Part shown: positions 13,969 to 27,600 of the stretch, piece after piece | How positions within the stretch are numbered: position 1 is the stretch's first letter | Layout: every line of letters starts with the position of its first letter | NCBI GenBank assembly: GCA_036556965.1 | Contig: DATBIO010000179.1 | Span: 1-28,944, forward strand | Length of the DNA: 28,944 nt | Source: DATBIO01 sp036556965 | GTDB lineage: Bacteria; Acidobacteriota; Vicinamibacteria; Fen-336 | Reading direction: 5' to 3' | Position numbers and translations under genes: made by a program | Notes under the pieces: model-generated | The model's input: only the letters and a program-made list of their open reading frames with translations | What the model was told of the DNA's origin: nothing | Databases searched by the model: none

Positions 13969-17574
<3,606 letters not shown>

Positions 17575-17660
17575 CGGGCCGCGGGGTGGCCGGGGCGCAG
17601 CCCTTGCCGGCCGCGCCGCGCGCGCGGGCGGCGGATGAAGGCCGCTCGCGCGGCAGGAGA

Positions 17661-17676
17661 TGGCACACCGATTGGT
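17661..17676 (+). promoter_or_regulatory. Candidate sigma-54 promoter before the DHOD-like gene
   Basis: TGGCACACCGATTGGT matches TGGCAC-N5-TTG at the exact -24/-12 spacing, about 45 bases before the ATG at 17721. The -12 dinucleotide is GG rather than the near-invariant GC. It would give the DHOD-like and synthetase genes a promoter separate from nifJ. Confidence 0.3.
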
Positions 17677-17720
17677 TCCGGTGAGGGTCGAGGGCGCCGT
17701 ACGCTGAAGGAGGGACGCAC

Positions 17721-18740
17721 ATGGACCTGAGCACGACATACCTGGGCTTCCGTCTCGCCCACCCCCTGGTCCCGGGGGCCTCGCCCCTCTCCGACAGCCT
17801 CGACGCCGTGCGGCGGCTGGAGGACGCGGGCGCGCCCGCCATCGTGATGCGCTCGCTCTTCGAGGAGCAGATCGAGCGGGAGCAGGTGTCCGCCTTCGTG
17901 CACATGAGCGGCCACGGGGAGTCCTTCGCGGAGGCCATGACGTACTTTCCGCGGCCGGAGAGCTTCGTCTTCGGCCCCGAGGAGTACCTGTCCCACCTGG
18001 CGCGGGTGAAGGAAGCGGTGGGCGTGCCCGTGATCGCGTCCCTCAACGGCACCACCCCCGCGGGCTGGCTCGACTACCCGCCCCTCATCGAGCAGGTGGG
18101 CGCCGACGCCCTCGAGCTGAACATCTACCGCCTGGCCCTGGACCCGGAGGTGGACGGGACGGAGATCGAGGGCCAGTGCCTCGAGGTGGTGCGCGAGGTG
18201 CGCGCGCGCACGCGGCTGCCCCTGGCCGTGAAGCTCTCGCCGTTCTTCTCGTCGCCCGCCCACTTCGCCACCCGGGTGGCGGGAGCGGGCGCCGGCGCGC
18301 TCGTGCTCTTCAACCGGTTCTACCAGCCCGACATCGACCCGGAGAACCTCGAGGTGCAGGCCACCCTGCAGCTCTCCTCCTCCGCCGAGCTGCCGCTGCG
18401 GCTGCGCTGGGTGGCGGCCCTGGCCGGACGGGTGGGCTGCGAGCTGGCCGTGACGGGCGGCGTACACTCCGGGGTGGACGCGGTGAAGGCGGTGATGGCG
18501 GGGGCGAACGCCACCCAGGTCGTCTCCGCGCTCCTGCTCCGGGGCCCGCAGCATCTCGCCGTCATGGTCCGCGAGCTGCGGGAGTGGATGGAGCAGCACG
18601 AGTGGGCGTCGCTGGAGGGGATGCGCGGGGTCATGAGCCTGGAACGGTGCCCCGACCCCGAGGTCTACGAGAGGTCCAACTACATGCTGATGCTGCAGAG
18701 CTGGCGGCCGGGCCTGCGCGCGATGCGGGAAGGCCGATGA
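17721..18740 (+). CDS. Dihydroorotate dehydrogenase-like FMN protein
   Basis: A 339-residue TIM-barrel protein of the dihydroorotate dehydrogenase superfamily. Family features are the N-terminal TYLGFRLAHPLVPGASPLS, VIASLNGTTPAGW, the barrel strand ADALELNIY, VKLSPFF, and the FMN-phosphate region AVTGGVHSGVDAVKAVMAGANATQVVSALL. The ELNIY segment diverges from the ELNxSCPN loop of true enzymes, so pyrimidine synthesis is doubtful. Proteins of this type are commonly found next to nifJ, and I infer a flavin oxidoreductase role linked to reduced ferredoxin, substrate unknown. AAGGAGGG precedes the ATG by seven bases. A 146-bp gap follows nifJ, and its stop overlaps the start of the next gene (ATGA). 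Confidence 0.85.
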   Translation: MDLSTTYLGFRLAHPLVPGASPLSDSLDAVRRLEDAGAPAIVMRSLFEEQIEREQVSAFVHMSGHGESFAEAMTYFPRPESFVFGPEEYLSHLARVKEAVGVPVIASLNGTTPAGWLDYPPLIEQVGADALELNIYRLALDPEVDGTEIEGQCLEVVREVRARTRLPLAVKLSPFFSSPAHFATRVAGAGAGALVLFNRFYQPDIDPENLEVQATLQLSSSAELPLRLRWVAALAGRVGCELAVTGGVHSGVDAVKAVMAGANATQVVSALLLRGPQHLAVMVRELREWMEQHEWASLEGMRGVMSLERCPDPEVYERSNYMLMLQSWRPGLRAMREGR

Positions 18741-21460
18741 GCACCACCGCCGCCCCCGCTTCCGACGTCGCGGCCTACGCCGAGCACGCCCTCCTCCGGG
18801 ACGGCTCGTCCGTGCTCGTCCGCGCCCTTCGCGCGGACGACAAGGAGCGGCTGCAGGCCCACTTCGCCCGCCTGGGGCCGGAGTCCGTGCGCCATCGCTT
18901 CCTCGGCACCAAGAAGGAGCTGTCCGCGGCCGAGCTGGCCTACTACACGGAGGTGGACTTCGTCCGCCACGTCGCCCTGGCCGTGACCCGGCGCCACGAG
19001 GGCGGCGAGGAGTTCATCGGCGTCGGCCGCTACATCCGCGAGGGCCCCAAGGCGGGGGTGGCCAGCGCGGAGTTCGCCCTCGCCGTCACCGACCCCTACC
19101 AGGGGCTCGGCGTGGGCATGCTGCTCCTCGAGCACCTCGCCGGCATCGCCCGGCGCGCCGGCATCGCCCAGTTCGACGCCGACGTGCTCGAGGGCAACGT
19201 GCGCATGCTGAACCTGCTCGCCCACATCGGCTTCGACGTCCGCGAGGAGGCGCGGGACGGCGTCGTGCACGCGCGTTTCCCCATCCGCGCCACCGACCGC
19301 CTGCGCAGCGCGAGCGACGACCGCTCGTTCTCCGCCGCCGCGCGCAGCGTCCACGCCCTCCTGCACCCGCGCTCGGTGGCCGTGGTGGGGGCCTCCCGCC
19401 AGCCCGGCACCATCGGCGGCGCCCTCCTCGCCAACATGCAGCGCGACGGGTTCCGGGGCCCCATCTTCCCCGTCAACCCCAAGGCGGGCTCCATCGGCGG
19501 CCTGCAGGCCTACCCGTCGGTGGCCGCCATCGGACAGCCGGTCGACCTGGGCGTGATCGCGGTCCCCGCCCCCGCCGTGCTCGACGCGGTGCGGGACTGC
19601 GCGCGCGCGGGCGCCCGCGGGGTGGTGGTGATCTCCGCGGGCTTCGCCGAGGTCTCCCCCGCCGGCCGCCAGGAGCAGGAGCGGCTGTGCGACCTCGTGC
19701 GCGGCAGCGGGATGCGCATGGTGGGGCCCAACTGCATGGGCGTGCTCAACACCCATCCCGAGGTGTCCCTCAACGCCACCTTCGCTCCCACCCCGGCCCC
19801 CCCCGGCAACGTGGGGATGCTCTCGCAGAGCGGCGCCCTGGGCCTGGCCATCCTCGACTACGCGCGCGAGCTGAACATCGGCATCTCCACCTTCGTCTCC
19901 GTGGGCAACAAGGCCGACGTCTCGGGCAACGACCTCCTCGCCTACTGGAAGGAGGACCCGCGCACCGACGTCATCGCCCTCTACCTCGAGAGCTTCGGCA
20001 ACCCGCGCCGCTTCGCCAAGCTGGCCCCCGAGGTGGCGCGGAGCAAGCCCATCGTGGCCGTGAAGTCCGGCCGCTCCGCGGCGGGAAGCCGCGCCGCCTC
20101 CAGCCACTCCGCCGCCCTGGCCTGCCTGGACGTGGCCGTGGACGCGCTCTTCGCCCAGGCCGGCGTCATCCGCACGGAGACCCTGGAGGAGATGTTCGAC
20201 GTGGTGTCCCTCCTGGCCACCCAGCCCGTGCCGCGCGGCTCCCGCGTGGGCGTGGTCACCAACGCGGGAGGGCCCGGCATCCTGCTCGCCGACGCCTGCG
20301 AGGCCCAGGGCCTGGCCCTGCCCGAGCTCGGCCCGGAGACCCTGGCCACCCTGCGCTCGTTCCTCCCCCCCGCGGCGGGGCTGAAGAACCCCATCGACAT
20401 GATCGCCTCCGCCACTCCCGAGCAGTACGCGCGCGCCATCGGGGTGGTGGGCGCCGATCCCTCCGTGGACTCGGTGGTGGTGATCTACGTGCCGCCGCTG
20501 GTCACCACCGCCGACCAGATCGCGGCCGCCATCGCCAAGGGCGCGGCGGACGTGCCCGCGGAGAAGCCCGTGCTCTCCGTCTTCCTGGCCACCAAGGGCG
20601 CGCCGGCGGTGCTCGCCACCGGGGCCCGGGGCCGCCTGCCCTCCTACAGCTTCCCCGAGAACGCGGCGCGCGCCCTCGCCGCCGGCCTGCGCTACGGACG
20701 CTGGCGCGAGCGCCCGCGCGGCGCCGCCCTCGAGCTCGACGCGGCCGCGCGCGCGCGCGTGCGCGAGATCGTCGAGGAGTCGCTGCGGTCCGATCCCGGC
20801 CCGCACTGGCTGGAGCCCGAGCGCCTTCCCGAGCTGCTGCGGCAGGCCGGGATCGAGATGGCGAAGAGCCGTGTCTGCGCGCCCGAGGACGCGCCGGGCA
20901 TGGCCGAGGAGCTCGGCTACCCGCTGGTGGCCAAGGCCATCGCGCCGGGCGTCGTGCACAAGAGCGACGTCGGCGGCGTCATCCTCGGCCTGGAGACGCC
21001 CTACGACGTGCGCCAGGCCATCGTGACCCTGCACGAGCGCATGAAGGCGGCGGGCAGCGAGCTGACCGGCGTCCTCCTCCAGCGCCAGGTGAGCGGCGGC
21101 CTGGAGGCCCTGGTGGGCGTGGTGGGCGACGCCACCTTCGGGCCGCTGGTGGTCTGCGGCCTGGGTGGCGTCCAGGTCGAGCTGCTGCGGGACGTCTCCT
21201 TCCGGCTGCCCCCCGTGACCGAAGTCGACGCGCGGGACATGATCGACCGTCTCCGCCTCCGCGCCCTGTTCGACGGGTACCGGGGAAGCGTGCCCGCGGA
21301 CCGGGACGCCCTGGTGGAGCTCCTGCGCCGGGTCTCCGCGCTGGTGGAGGAGATCCCCGAGCTGCTGGAGATGGACCTCAACCCGGTCAAGGTGCTGAAG
21401 CCGGGAGAAGGCGCCGTGGTGGTGGACGCCCGCGTCCGCCTCGGCCCGCGTCCCGCGTGA
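18737..21460 (+). CDS. GNAT acetyltransferase / NDP-forming acyl-CoA synthetase fusion
   Basis: A 907-residue fusion. Residues about 20-190 are a GNAT domain (VRALRADDKERLQAHF; AVTDPYQGLGVGMLLLEHL, the acetyl-CoA loop; NVRMLNLLAHIGF). Then come a CoA-binding Rossmann domain (HPRSVAVVGASRQPGTIGG, near 213), succinyl-CoA-ligase-like domains and a C-terminal ATP-grasp (from about 690). H457 in SSHSAALACLD aligns with the phosphorylated His of ADP-forming acetyl-CoA synthetases, and H741 in VVHKSDVGGV with the second shuttle His. Both are kept, so the synthetase half could make ATP from acetyl-CoA, ADP and phosphate. Protein acetyltransferases of the Pat type share these domains but carry GNAT at the C-terminus and, in Salmonella Pat, a dead synthetase. 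The ATG overlaps the preceding stop, tying it to the nifJ neighbourhood. Confidence 0.9.
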   Translation: MSTTAAPASDVAAYAEHALLRDGSSVLVRALRADDKERLQAHFARLGPESVRHRFLGTKKELSAAELAYYTEVDFVRHVALAVTRRHEGGEEFIGVGRYIREGPKAGVASAEFALAVTDPYQGLGVGMLLLEHLAGIARRAGIAQFDADVLEGNVRMLNLLAHIGFDVREEARDGVVHARFPIRATDRLRSASDDRSFSAAARSVHALLHPRSVAVVGASRQPGTIGGALLANMQRDGFRGPIFPVNPKAGSIGGLQAYPSVAAIGQPVDLGVIAVPAPAVLDAVRDCARAGARGVVVISAGFAEVSPAGRQEQERLCDLVRGSGMRMVGPNCMGVLNTHPEVSLNATFAPTPAPPGNVGMLSQSGALGLAILDYARELNIGISTFVSVGNKADVSGNDLLAYWKEDPRTDVIALYLESFGNPRRFAKLAPEVARSKPIVAVKSGRSAAGSRAASSHSAALACLDVAVDALFAQAGVIRTETLEEMFDVVSLLATQPVPRGSRVGVVTNAGGPGILLADACEAQGLALPELGPETLATLRSFLPPAAGLKNPIDMIASATPEQYARAIGVVGADPSVDSVVVIYVPPLVTTADQIAAAIAKGAADVPAEKPVLSVFLATKGAPAVLATGARGRLPSYSFPENAARALAAGLRYGRWRERPRGAALELDAAARARVREIVEESLRSDPGPHWLEPERLPELLRQAGIEMAKSRVCAPEDAPGMAEELGYPLVAKAIAPGVVHKSDVGGVILGLETPYDVRQAIVTLHERMKAAGSELTGVLLQRQVSGGLEALVGVVGDATFGPLVVCGLGGVQVELLRDVSFRLPPVTEVDARDMIDRLRLRALFDGYRGSVPADRDALVELLRRVSALVEEIPELLEMDLNPVKVLKPGEGAVVVDARVRLGPRPA

Positions 21461-21514
21461 GCGCGCCCGCGGCGAGGTCGTGGCCTGCCGCGCCCGGCGT
21501 ATAGTGGGCGGACG

Positions 21515-21862
21515 ATGATCCTCCGGAGAGCGCGCGGCCGCCCCGGCGCACCGCGCGCGCGGAGCCTGGCCGCTCTCCTCGCCCTCTTCGTCTTCCTCGG
21601 CCCCGTCGGTCTCTGTCCGTGTCCCGAGCCGGCCGCTCCCCGCGCGGAGCACGGCTGCTGCGCTCCCGAGCTCGCGTGGCGGGCCACCGACGCGTGTTGT
21701 GACGCGGCGGCCCCCGCCCCGGCCGCCGTGGTCGCCATCGGCTCGTCCGCGGAGCCACCGCCCGCGGACCATGCCCCGCACCTCCCGGTGGCGCGCTGCG
21801 CGCCGGCCCCCACGGTCGCCCCGGCTCTCGTCCGCTCCTCGTCCTCCGTCCTCAGGATCTGA
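21515..21862 (+). CDS. Small cysteine-rich exported protein at the head of the efflux operon
   Basis: A 115-residue protein with an Arg-rich N-terminus (residues 4-16), one hydrophobic segment (18-33) that would serve as signal peptide or membrane anchor, then a short Cys-rich region: C34, C36, C48, C49, C61, C62, plus H46, and one more Cys near residue 94. The rest is Ala/Pro-rich and probably disordered. I do not recognise the family. Small exported Cys/His proteins often stand at the start of copper or silver resistance operons, and this one lies 91 bases before the CusC-like gene, so periplasmic Cu(I)/Ag(I) binding is a reasonable inference. A TATAGT hexamer at 21500-21505 is a possible -10 box but lies very close to the ATG and has no clear -35. 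Confidence 0.6.
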   Translation: MILRRARGRPGAPRARSLAALLALFVFLGPVGLCPCPEPAAPRAEHGCCAPELAWRATDACCDAAAPAPAAVVAIGSSAEPPPADHAPHLPVARCAPAPTVAPALVRSSSSVLRI

Positions 21863-21953
21863 TCGGGCACCGCGCGCCCTCCGCGCGCCTGTGTCCTGCC
21901 GCGCGCGCCTCGCGCGGCCCGACCCCGTCCGTCCGCTGTCGAGGAGAGAGCCC

Positions 21954-23330
21954 GTGCCCCACGTCCCTGTCCTTGTCTTCTGCGCCGTCGCCGCGGCCCC
22001 CACCGCCTCCCGCGTCGAGGACGACGCCCTCGACCGTCTGGCCGCGGGCTCGCCCGAGCTGCGGATGCTGGTCGGCGAAGCGCTCACGGGGAGCCCCGAC
22101 CTCCAGGCCCTGGGGAGCCTGGCCGCGGCCGCCCGCGTGCGCCCGGCGCAGGCCGGCGCCCTGGCCGACCCCATGTTCGGGGTGACCTACACGAACGAGG
22201 GCTGGTCGCCGAGCCTCGGCTCCATGCCCGACACGACCCTCGCCCTCATGCTCACCCAGGCGCTCCCGTGGCCGGGCACGCGGGACCTGCGCACGCGGGC
22301 CGCGGAAGCGGAAGCGGCGGAAGCGGAGCAGGCGCTGGCCCGCGCGCGCCTCTCCGTGGCCGCCTCCGTGGCCCGCGCCTACCACGGGCTCGTCCAGGCG
22401 CGGCTCCTGCTCGCCCTCGTGCGCGAGCAGGGCGAGCTCTGGCGGCAGATCGAGGGCGTGGCGCGGGCGCGCTACGAGGTGGGGCAGGGCGCGCAGCAGG
22501 ACATCCTCCGCACCCAGGTCGAGGTCACGCGGGTGGGACAGCTCGAGGCCGAGCAGCAGGCCGAGGAGACGGTGCGGCTGGCGGAGCTGGGCCGGCTGCT
22601 GGGGCGCGAGGTGGCCCTGGCCGCGGCGCCGGCGGCCGCCGGCCTCGCGCCCCCGGAGCCCCTGGTCCAGGTCCTGGAGCGGCTGCGCGCCCTGTCCCCC
22701 GAGCTCGCGGCCGCGCGCATCGGCGTGGAGCGCGCCCGCCTGGCCGTGCAGCTGGCCGGGAAGCGGTCACGCCCCGACCTCGCCCTTCAGGCCGGGTACA
22801 TGAACCGGGGCGGACTCGAGCCGCTGTGGCAGGCCGGCATCGGCGTGACGCTGCCGCGCCGGGGCCCGCGCGCCGCCGCCCGCGCGGAGGCCGAGGCGCT
22901 GCTGCGTGCGGCGGAGCAGCGCCTCCGGGCCGCCGAGCTGCAGCTGCAGTTCCGCACGCAGGAGCGGCTGGCGCGGCTCCAGGCCATCGAACGGGCCACC
23001 CATCTCTACGACGCCGGCATCGTCCCCCAGGACCGCCTCTCCATGGAGGCCGCCGTCGCCAACTACCAGGCCGGCCGCGTGCCGTTCCTCAGCGTGCTGG
23101 AGGCCCTGGCCACGCTCTACGTGGACCGGGGAACGCTCGTCCGCCTGGCGGCGGGCGGGGCCCTGGCGCGGGTCGCCCTCGAGGAGGCGAGCCTGGACGC
23201 GGCCCTGGAGGGGTCCCAAATGTCGGGGGGGATGGGGGGCGTGCCCTCCATGGCCGCCCGCGCCCTGGACGCCTCTGCCTCGCGCTCGATGCCCGCCGGA
23301 GAGCGGCCGGGCGCGCCCATGAACCGGTGA
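21954..23330 (+). CDS. TolC-family outer-membrane channel of a CusCBA-type efflux system
   Basis: About 458 residues with two long heptad-rich helical halves typical of the TolC/CusC fold. The first half contains DPMFGVTYTNEGW, then LTQALPWPGTRDLRTRAAEA, and ARARYEVGQGAQQDILRTQVE, the standard coiled-coil signature; the second half repeats the pattern (SMEAAVANYQAGRVPFLSVLEAL). The GTG start follows GAGGAGAG; the resulting signal peptide (VPVLVFCAVAAA) lacks basic residues, so the true start is not certain. The last 40 residues are low-complexity and Met-rich (five Met between SQMSGG and APMNR), unusual for a TolC tail and possibly metal binding. It forms the exit duct for the adaptor and RND pump encoded next. 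Confidence 0.87.
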   Translation: MPHVPVLVFCAVAAAPTASRVEDDALDRLAAGSPELRMLVGEALTGSPDLQALGSLAAAARVRPAQAGALADPMFGVTYTNEGWSPSLGSMPDTTLALMLTQALPWPGTRDLRTRAAEAEAAEAEQALARARLSVAASVARAYHGLVQARLLLALVREQGELWRQIEGVARARYEVGQGAQQDILRTQVEVTRVGQLEAEQQAEETVRLAELGRLLGREVALAAAPAAAGLAPPEPLVQVLERLRALSPELAAARIGVERARLAVQLAGKRSRPDLALQAGYMNRGGLEPLWQAGIGVTLPRRGPRAAARAEAEALLRAAEQRLRAAELQLQFRTQERLARLQAIERATHLYDAGIVPQDRLSMEAAVANYQAGRVPFLSVLEALATLYVDRGTLVRLAAGGALARVALEEASLDAALEGSQMSGGMGGVPSMAARALDASASRSMPAGERPGAPMNR

Positions 23331-23340
23331 GGACCGAGCC

Positions 23341-24624
23341 ATGACGAACAAGATGACGAAGGCGACGGCGGGTGCCCTGGTCCTCCTCGGCCTGCTCGGG
23401 CCGGCGGCCGCCGGCTGCCGCCGTGCGTCCGCTCCGGGCCGGGCGGAAGCCGCCGTCCGCTACCACTGCCCGATGCACCCGAGCTTCGTGGCGGACGCGC
23501 CGGGCGACTGTCCCATCTGCGGGATGAAGCTCGTGCCCCTCCCCGCCGCGGCCGCGCCGGAGCCGCTGGTGGGAGACCGCGCGGTGCTCAGCCTGTCCGC
23601 CGAGCGCCGCCAGGCGCTGGGCGTGCGCAGCGAGCCCGTGCGCCGCGCGTCCCTCGAGCGGGCCATCCGGACGGTGGGCCGCATCGCGGTGGACGAGCGG
23701 CGCCTCCACCACATCCACACCAAGTACGAGGCGTGGGTGGAGCACCTCTACGTCGACTTCACCGGCAAGTTCGTGCGCCGGGGCGACCCGCTGCTCTCCC
23801 TCTACAGCCCCGAGCTGGTGGCCACGCAGCAGGAGTACCTGCTCGCGTTCCGCGCGCGCCAGCAGCTCGCGGCCAGCGGGCTGCCCCAGGTGGCGCAGGG
23901 CGGCATCGACCTCCTGGACGCGGCGCGGCGGAGGCTCCTGCTCTGGGACATCCGCTACGAGGACATCGCGCGCCTCGAGCACACGGGAGAGGTCCGCCGC
24001 ACGCTCGACCTCCACTCGCCGGTGAGCGGCTACGTGGTGCAGAAGACCGCCTACCACGGCATGCGCGTGACGCCCTCCGACGCGCTGTTCGACATCGCCG
24101 ACCTGTCCCACCTGTGGGTCCTGGCCGACGTGTACGAGGCCGACCTGACCGCGGTGCGGCTCGGCATGCCCGCGGAGGTGACCGTCACCTATCTCCCGGG
24201 CAAGGCCTGGAAGGGCACGGTGACCAACGTCGCCCCCACCGTGGAGGAGAAGACCCGCACCATCAAGGTGCGCGCGGAGGTGGACAACCGCGGCCAGGAG
24301 CTGAAGCCCGAGATGTTCGCCGACGTGGTGCTGCGCGCGGGCCTCGGCGCCGGCCTGGTGGTCCCCGAGTCGGCCGTGGTGCACGCCGGCGAGCGGCAGC
24401 TCGTGTTCCTGGACCTGCCCGACGGCCGCCTGCAGCCGCGGGAGGTGCTGCTCGGGCCGAAGGTGAGCGGCGGCGTCCAGGTGCTGCGCGGGCTGGAGGA
24501 GGGGGAGCGCGTGGTGGCTTCCGCCAACTTCCTGCTCGACTCGGAGTCGAGCCTCAAGGCGGCCCTCTACAGCCTGTCCCCCGCCCCGCCGTCCGCCTCC
24601 CCGGCGGCCGGCCATCGCCACTGA
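23341..24624 (+). CDS. cusB: RND efflux periplasmic adaptor with N-terminal heavy-metal-binding domain (CusB-like)
   Basis: A 427-residue membrane-fusion protein. The N-terminal hydrophobic segment ends in AAAGC (C26), a weak lipobox, so it is probably a lipoprotein. Residues 41-66 are a heavy-metal-binding domain, YHCPMHP followed by CPICGMKLVP, with C43, M45, H46, C57, C60 and M62 as likely ligands. Then come the barrel-sandwich and hairpin regions (YVDFTGKFVRRGDPLLSLYSPELVATQQEYL), the beta-barrel (VLADVYEADL; ERVVASANFLLDSESS) typical of CusB. It ends in GHRH. The start is 10 bases after the channel gene; it links the RND pump to the outer-membrane channel and may load metal onto the pump. 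The metal domain points to Cu(I)/Ag(I), though Zn or Co cannot be excluded. Confidence 0.9.
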   Translation: MTNKMTKATAGALVLLGLLGPAAAGCRRASAPGRAEAAVRYHCPMHPSFVADAPGDCPICGMKLVPLPAAAAPEPLVGDRAVLSLSAERRQALGVRSEPVRRASLERAIRTVGRIAVDERRLHHIHTKYEAWVEHLYVDFTGKFVRRGDPLLSLYSPELVATQQEYLLAFRARQQLAASGLPQVAQGGIDLLDAARRRLLLWDIRYEDIARLEHTGEVRRTLDLHSPVSGYVVQKTAYHGMRVTPSDALFDIADLSHLWVLADVYEADLTAVRLGMPAEVTVTYLPGKAWKGTVTNVAPTVEEKTRTIKVRAEVDNRGQELKPEMFADVVLRAGLGAGLVVPESAVVHAGERQLVFLDLPDGRLQPREVLLGPKVSGGVQVLRGLEEGERVVASANFLLDSESSLKAALYSLSPAPPSASPAAGHRH

Positions 24625-24632
24625 GCGCGCCC

Positions 24633-27600
24633 ATGCTGCGCCGCATCATCCGCTTCAGCGCCGAGAACAGGCTGCTCGTCATCCTGGTGACGTCCGTGGC
24701 CGTGGCCTACGGCGTCTACACCGTTCGCCACATGCCGGTGGACGCCATCCCCGACCTCTCCGACACGCAGGTGATCGTCTACTCGCGCTGGGACCGCAGC
24801 CCGGACATCCTGGAGGACCAGGTCACCTACCCCATCGTGAGCGGCCTCCTGGGCGCGCCGAACGTGAAGGCCATCCGCGGCTTCTCCGACTTCGGATACA
24901 GCTACGTGTACGTCATCTTCACGGACGGCACCGACCCGTACTGGGCGCGCAGCCGCGTGCTCGAGTACCTGAGCAAGATCACGCCCCTGCTGCCCCCGGG
25001 CGTGCGCACGGAGCTGGGGCCGGACGCCACCGGCGTGGGCTGGGTGTTCCAGTACGCGCTGGTGGACGACTCCCGCACCCGCTCCCTGGCCGACCTCCGC
25101 ACCCTCCAGGACTGGAGCCTGCGCTACCGGGTGCAGTCCGTGCCCGGGGTGGCCGAGGTGGCCTCCATCGGCGGCTTCGTCCAGCAGTACCAGGTCACGG
25201 TGGACCCCAACCGGCTCAAGGCCTACGGCCTCGGCATCACGGAGGTGGCGGAGGCCGTGCGCGCCAGCAACGACGAGGTGGGAGGGCGCCTCCTGGAGTT
25301 CTCCGGCCGCGAGTTCATGGTGCGCGGGCGCGGCTACGTGAAGTCCATCGCCGACCTCGAGCAGGTCGTGCTCGCCACCGACGAGCGCGGCACTCCCGTG
25401 CTCGTGCGCGACGTGGGGCACGTGGCCCTGGGCCCCGACCTCCGCCGGGGGGTGGCCGACCTGGACGGCGGGGGCGACGTGGTGGGCGGCATCGTGATCA
25501 TGCGCCACGGAGAGAACGCGCGGGAGGTGATCCGCCGCGTCAAGGCGCGTCTGCGCGAGCTCGAGCCGTCGCTGCCGGAGGGCGTGCGCATCGTGGCCAC
25601 CTACGACCGGTCGGAGCTGATCCAGCGGTCCATCGACACCCTCCACGAGGAGCTGGTGGTCGAGGTGGCCATCGTGAGCCTGGTCATCCTCGTGTTCCTC
25701 TGGCACATCCCCTCCGCCATCGTCCCCATCGTCACCATTCCCGTCTCCGTGCTCCTGGCCTTCATCCCCATGTCCCTGCTCGGGATCTCGTCCAACATCA
25801 TGTCCCTGGCCGGGATCGCCATCTCCATCGGCGTGCTCGTGGACGGCGCCATCGTGGAGGTGGAGAACGCCTACAAGCGCCTGGAGCAGTGGGAGAGGGG
25901 CGGCCGCCAGGGCGACTTCCACGCCGTCCGCCTGGAGGCGCTGCTGGAGGTCGGGCCGTCGGTCTTCTTCTCGCTGCTCGTCATCGCGGTGGCCTTCCTG
26001 CCCATCTTCACCCTGGTGGACCAGGAGGGCCGGCTGTTCCGGCCCCTGGCTTGGACCAAGAACCTGGCCATGTTCATCGCCGCGGGGCTGGCCCTGACCC
26101 TGGACCCCGCGCTGCGCATGCTCTTCGCGCGCATGGACTTCGTGCACTTCCGCCCGCGGTGGGCCTCCTGGCTCGTCAACCAGGCCACCGTGGGGCGGTA
26201 CTACCCGGAGGAGAAGCACCCCATCAGCCGGCTCCTGTTCCGGGTCTACGAGCCGGCCTGCCGGCTCGTCCTGCGGCACCCGCGCGCCACCGTGGGCGCG
26301 GCGGTCCTGGTGGTGGCCACCACCGTCCCCGTCTACCTGGGCCTCGGCCACGAGTTCATGCCCCCCCTCAACGAGGGGACCCTGCTCTACATGCCCACCA
26401 CCCTGCCCGGGCTCTCGGTGACGGAGGCGCAGAGGCTGCTCCAGGCGCAGGACCGCATCCTGGCCTCCTTCCCGGAGGTGGAGCGCGTGTTCGGCAAGGC
26501 GGGACGGGCCGAGACCTCCACCGACCCCGCGCCCTTCTCCATGATGGAGACCACCGTCGTGCTCAAGCCGCGCGACGCGTGGCGCCGGAGGGAGCGGTGG
26601 TACTCGGGCTGGTCGCCGGAGTGGCTCAGCGGCCTCGTCTGGCGCCGCCTCTGGCCCGACCGCATCTCGTGGGAGGACCTGGTGGCGGAGATGGACCGCG
26701 CCCTGCGCATCCCCGGCACCACCAACGCCTGGACCATGCCCATCAAGGCGCGCATCGACATGCTGAGCACGGGGGTGCGCACGCCGGTGGGGGTCAAGGT
26801 CTACGGCGCCGACCTCGCCCAGATCGAGGCGCTGGGGGCGCGGCTGGAAGGCGTCCTGCGCGAGGTACCCGGCACGCGCAGCGTGTACGCCGAGCGCGTG
26901 GCCGGCGGCTACTTCGTGGACTTCGATCTCCGGCGCGACGAGCTGGCCCGCCACGGCCTGACCGTGGCCGGCGTGCAGGAGGTGATCCTGTCGGCGGTGG
27001 GAGGCGAGAACGTGTCCACCGTGATCGACGGGCGGGCCCGCTTTCCCGTCAACGTGCGCTACCCGCGCGAGCTGCGCGAGGACCTGGAGGCCCTCGGCCG
27101 CGTGCTGGTCATGACCCCTGCCGGCGCCCAGGTGCCGCTGGCCCAGCTCGCCTTCATCCGCACCGCCAGCGGGCCGTCCATGATCCGCAACGAGAACGGC
27201 CTCCTCAGCGGGTACGTCTACGTGGACATCGTCGGCCGGGACGTGGGCGGCTACGTGGAGGAGGCGAAGGCCGCGGCCGCCGCCGTGCCCCTCCCGCCCG
27301 GCTACTCGCTGGAGTGGAGCGGGCAGTACGAGAACATGCTGCGCGTCCGCCAGCGCCTCAAGGTGGTGGTGCCCATCACCCTCTTCACCATCGCCGTCCT
27401 GCTCTACCTGAACACGAAGTCGGCGGTGAAGGCCGGCATCGTGCTGCTCGCCGTGCCCTTCTCCGCGGTGGGGGCGGTGTGGCTCATGTGGCTGCTCGAC
27501 TACAACGTCTCCATCGCGGCCTGGGTGGGCATGATCGCCCTCATGGGCCTGGACGCGGAGACCGGGGTGTTCATGCTGCTCTTCCTCGACCTCTCCTACG

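Noticed and set aside
18680..22174. An open frame of 1164 codons on the minus strand across the synthetase fusion and the cysteine-rich gene
   Set aside because: It spans several real genes on the other strand, has no domain-like sequence, and no ribosome site; its length reflects base composition.
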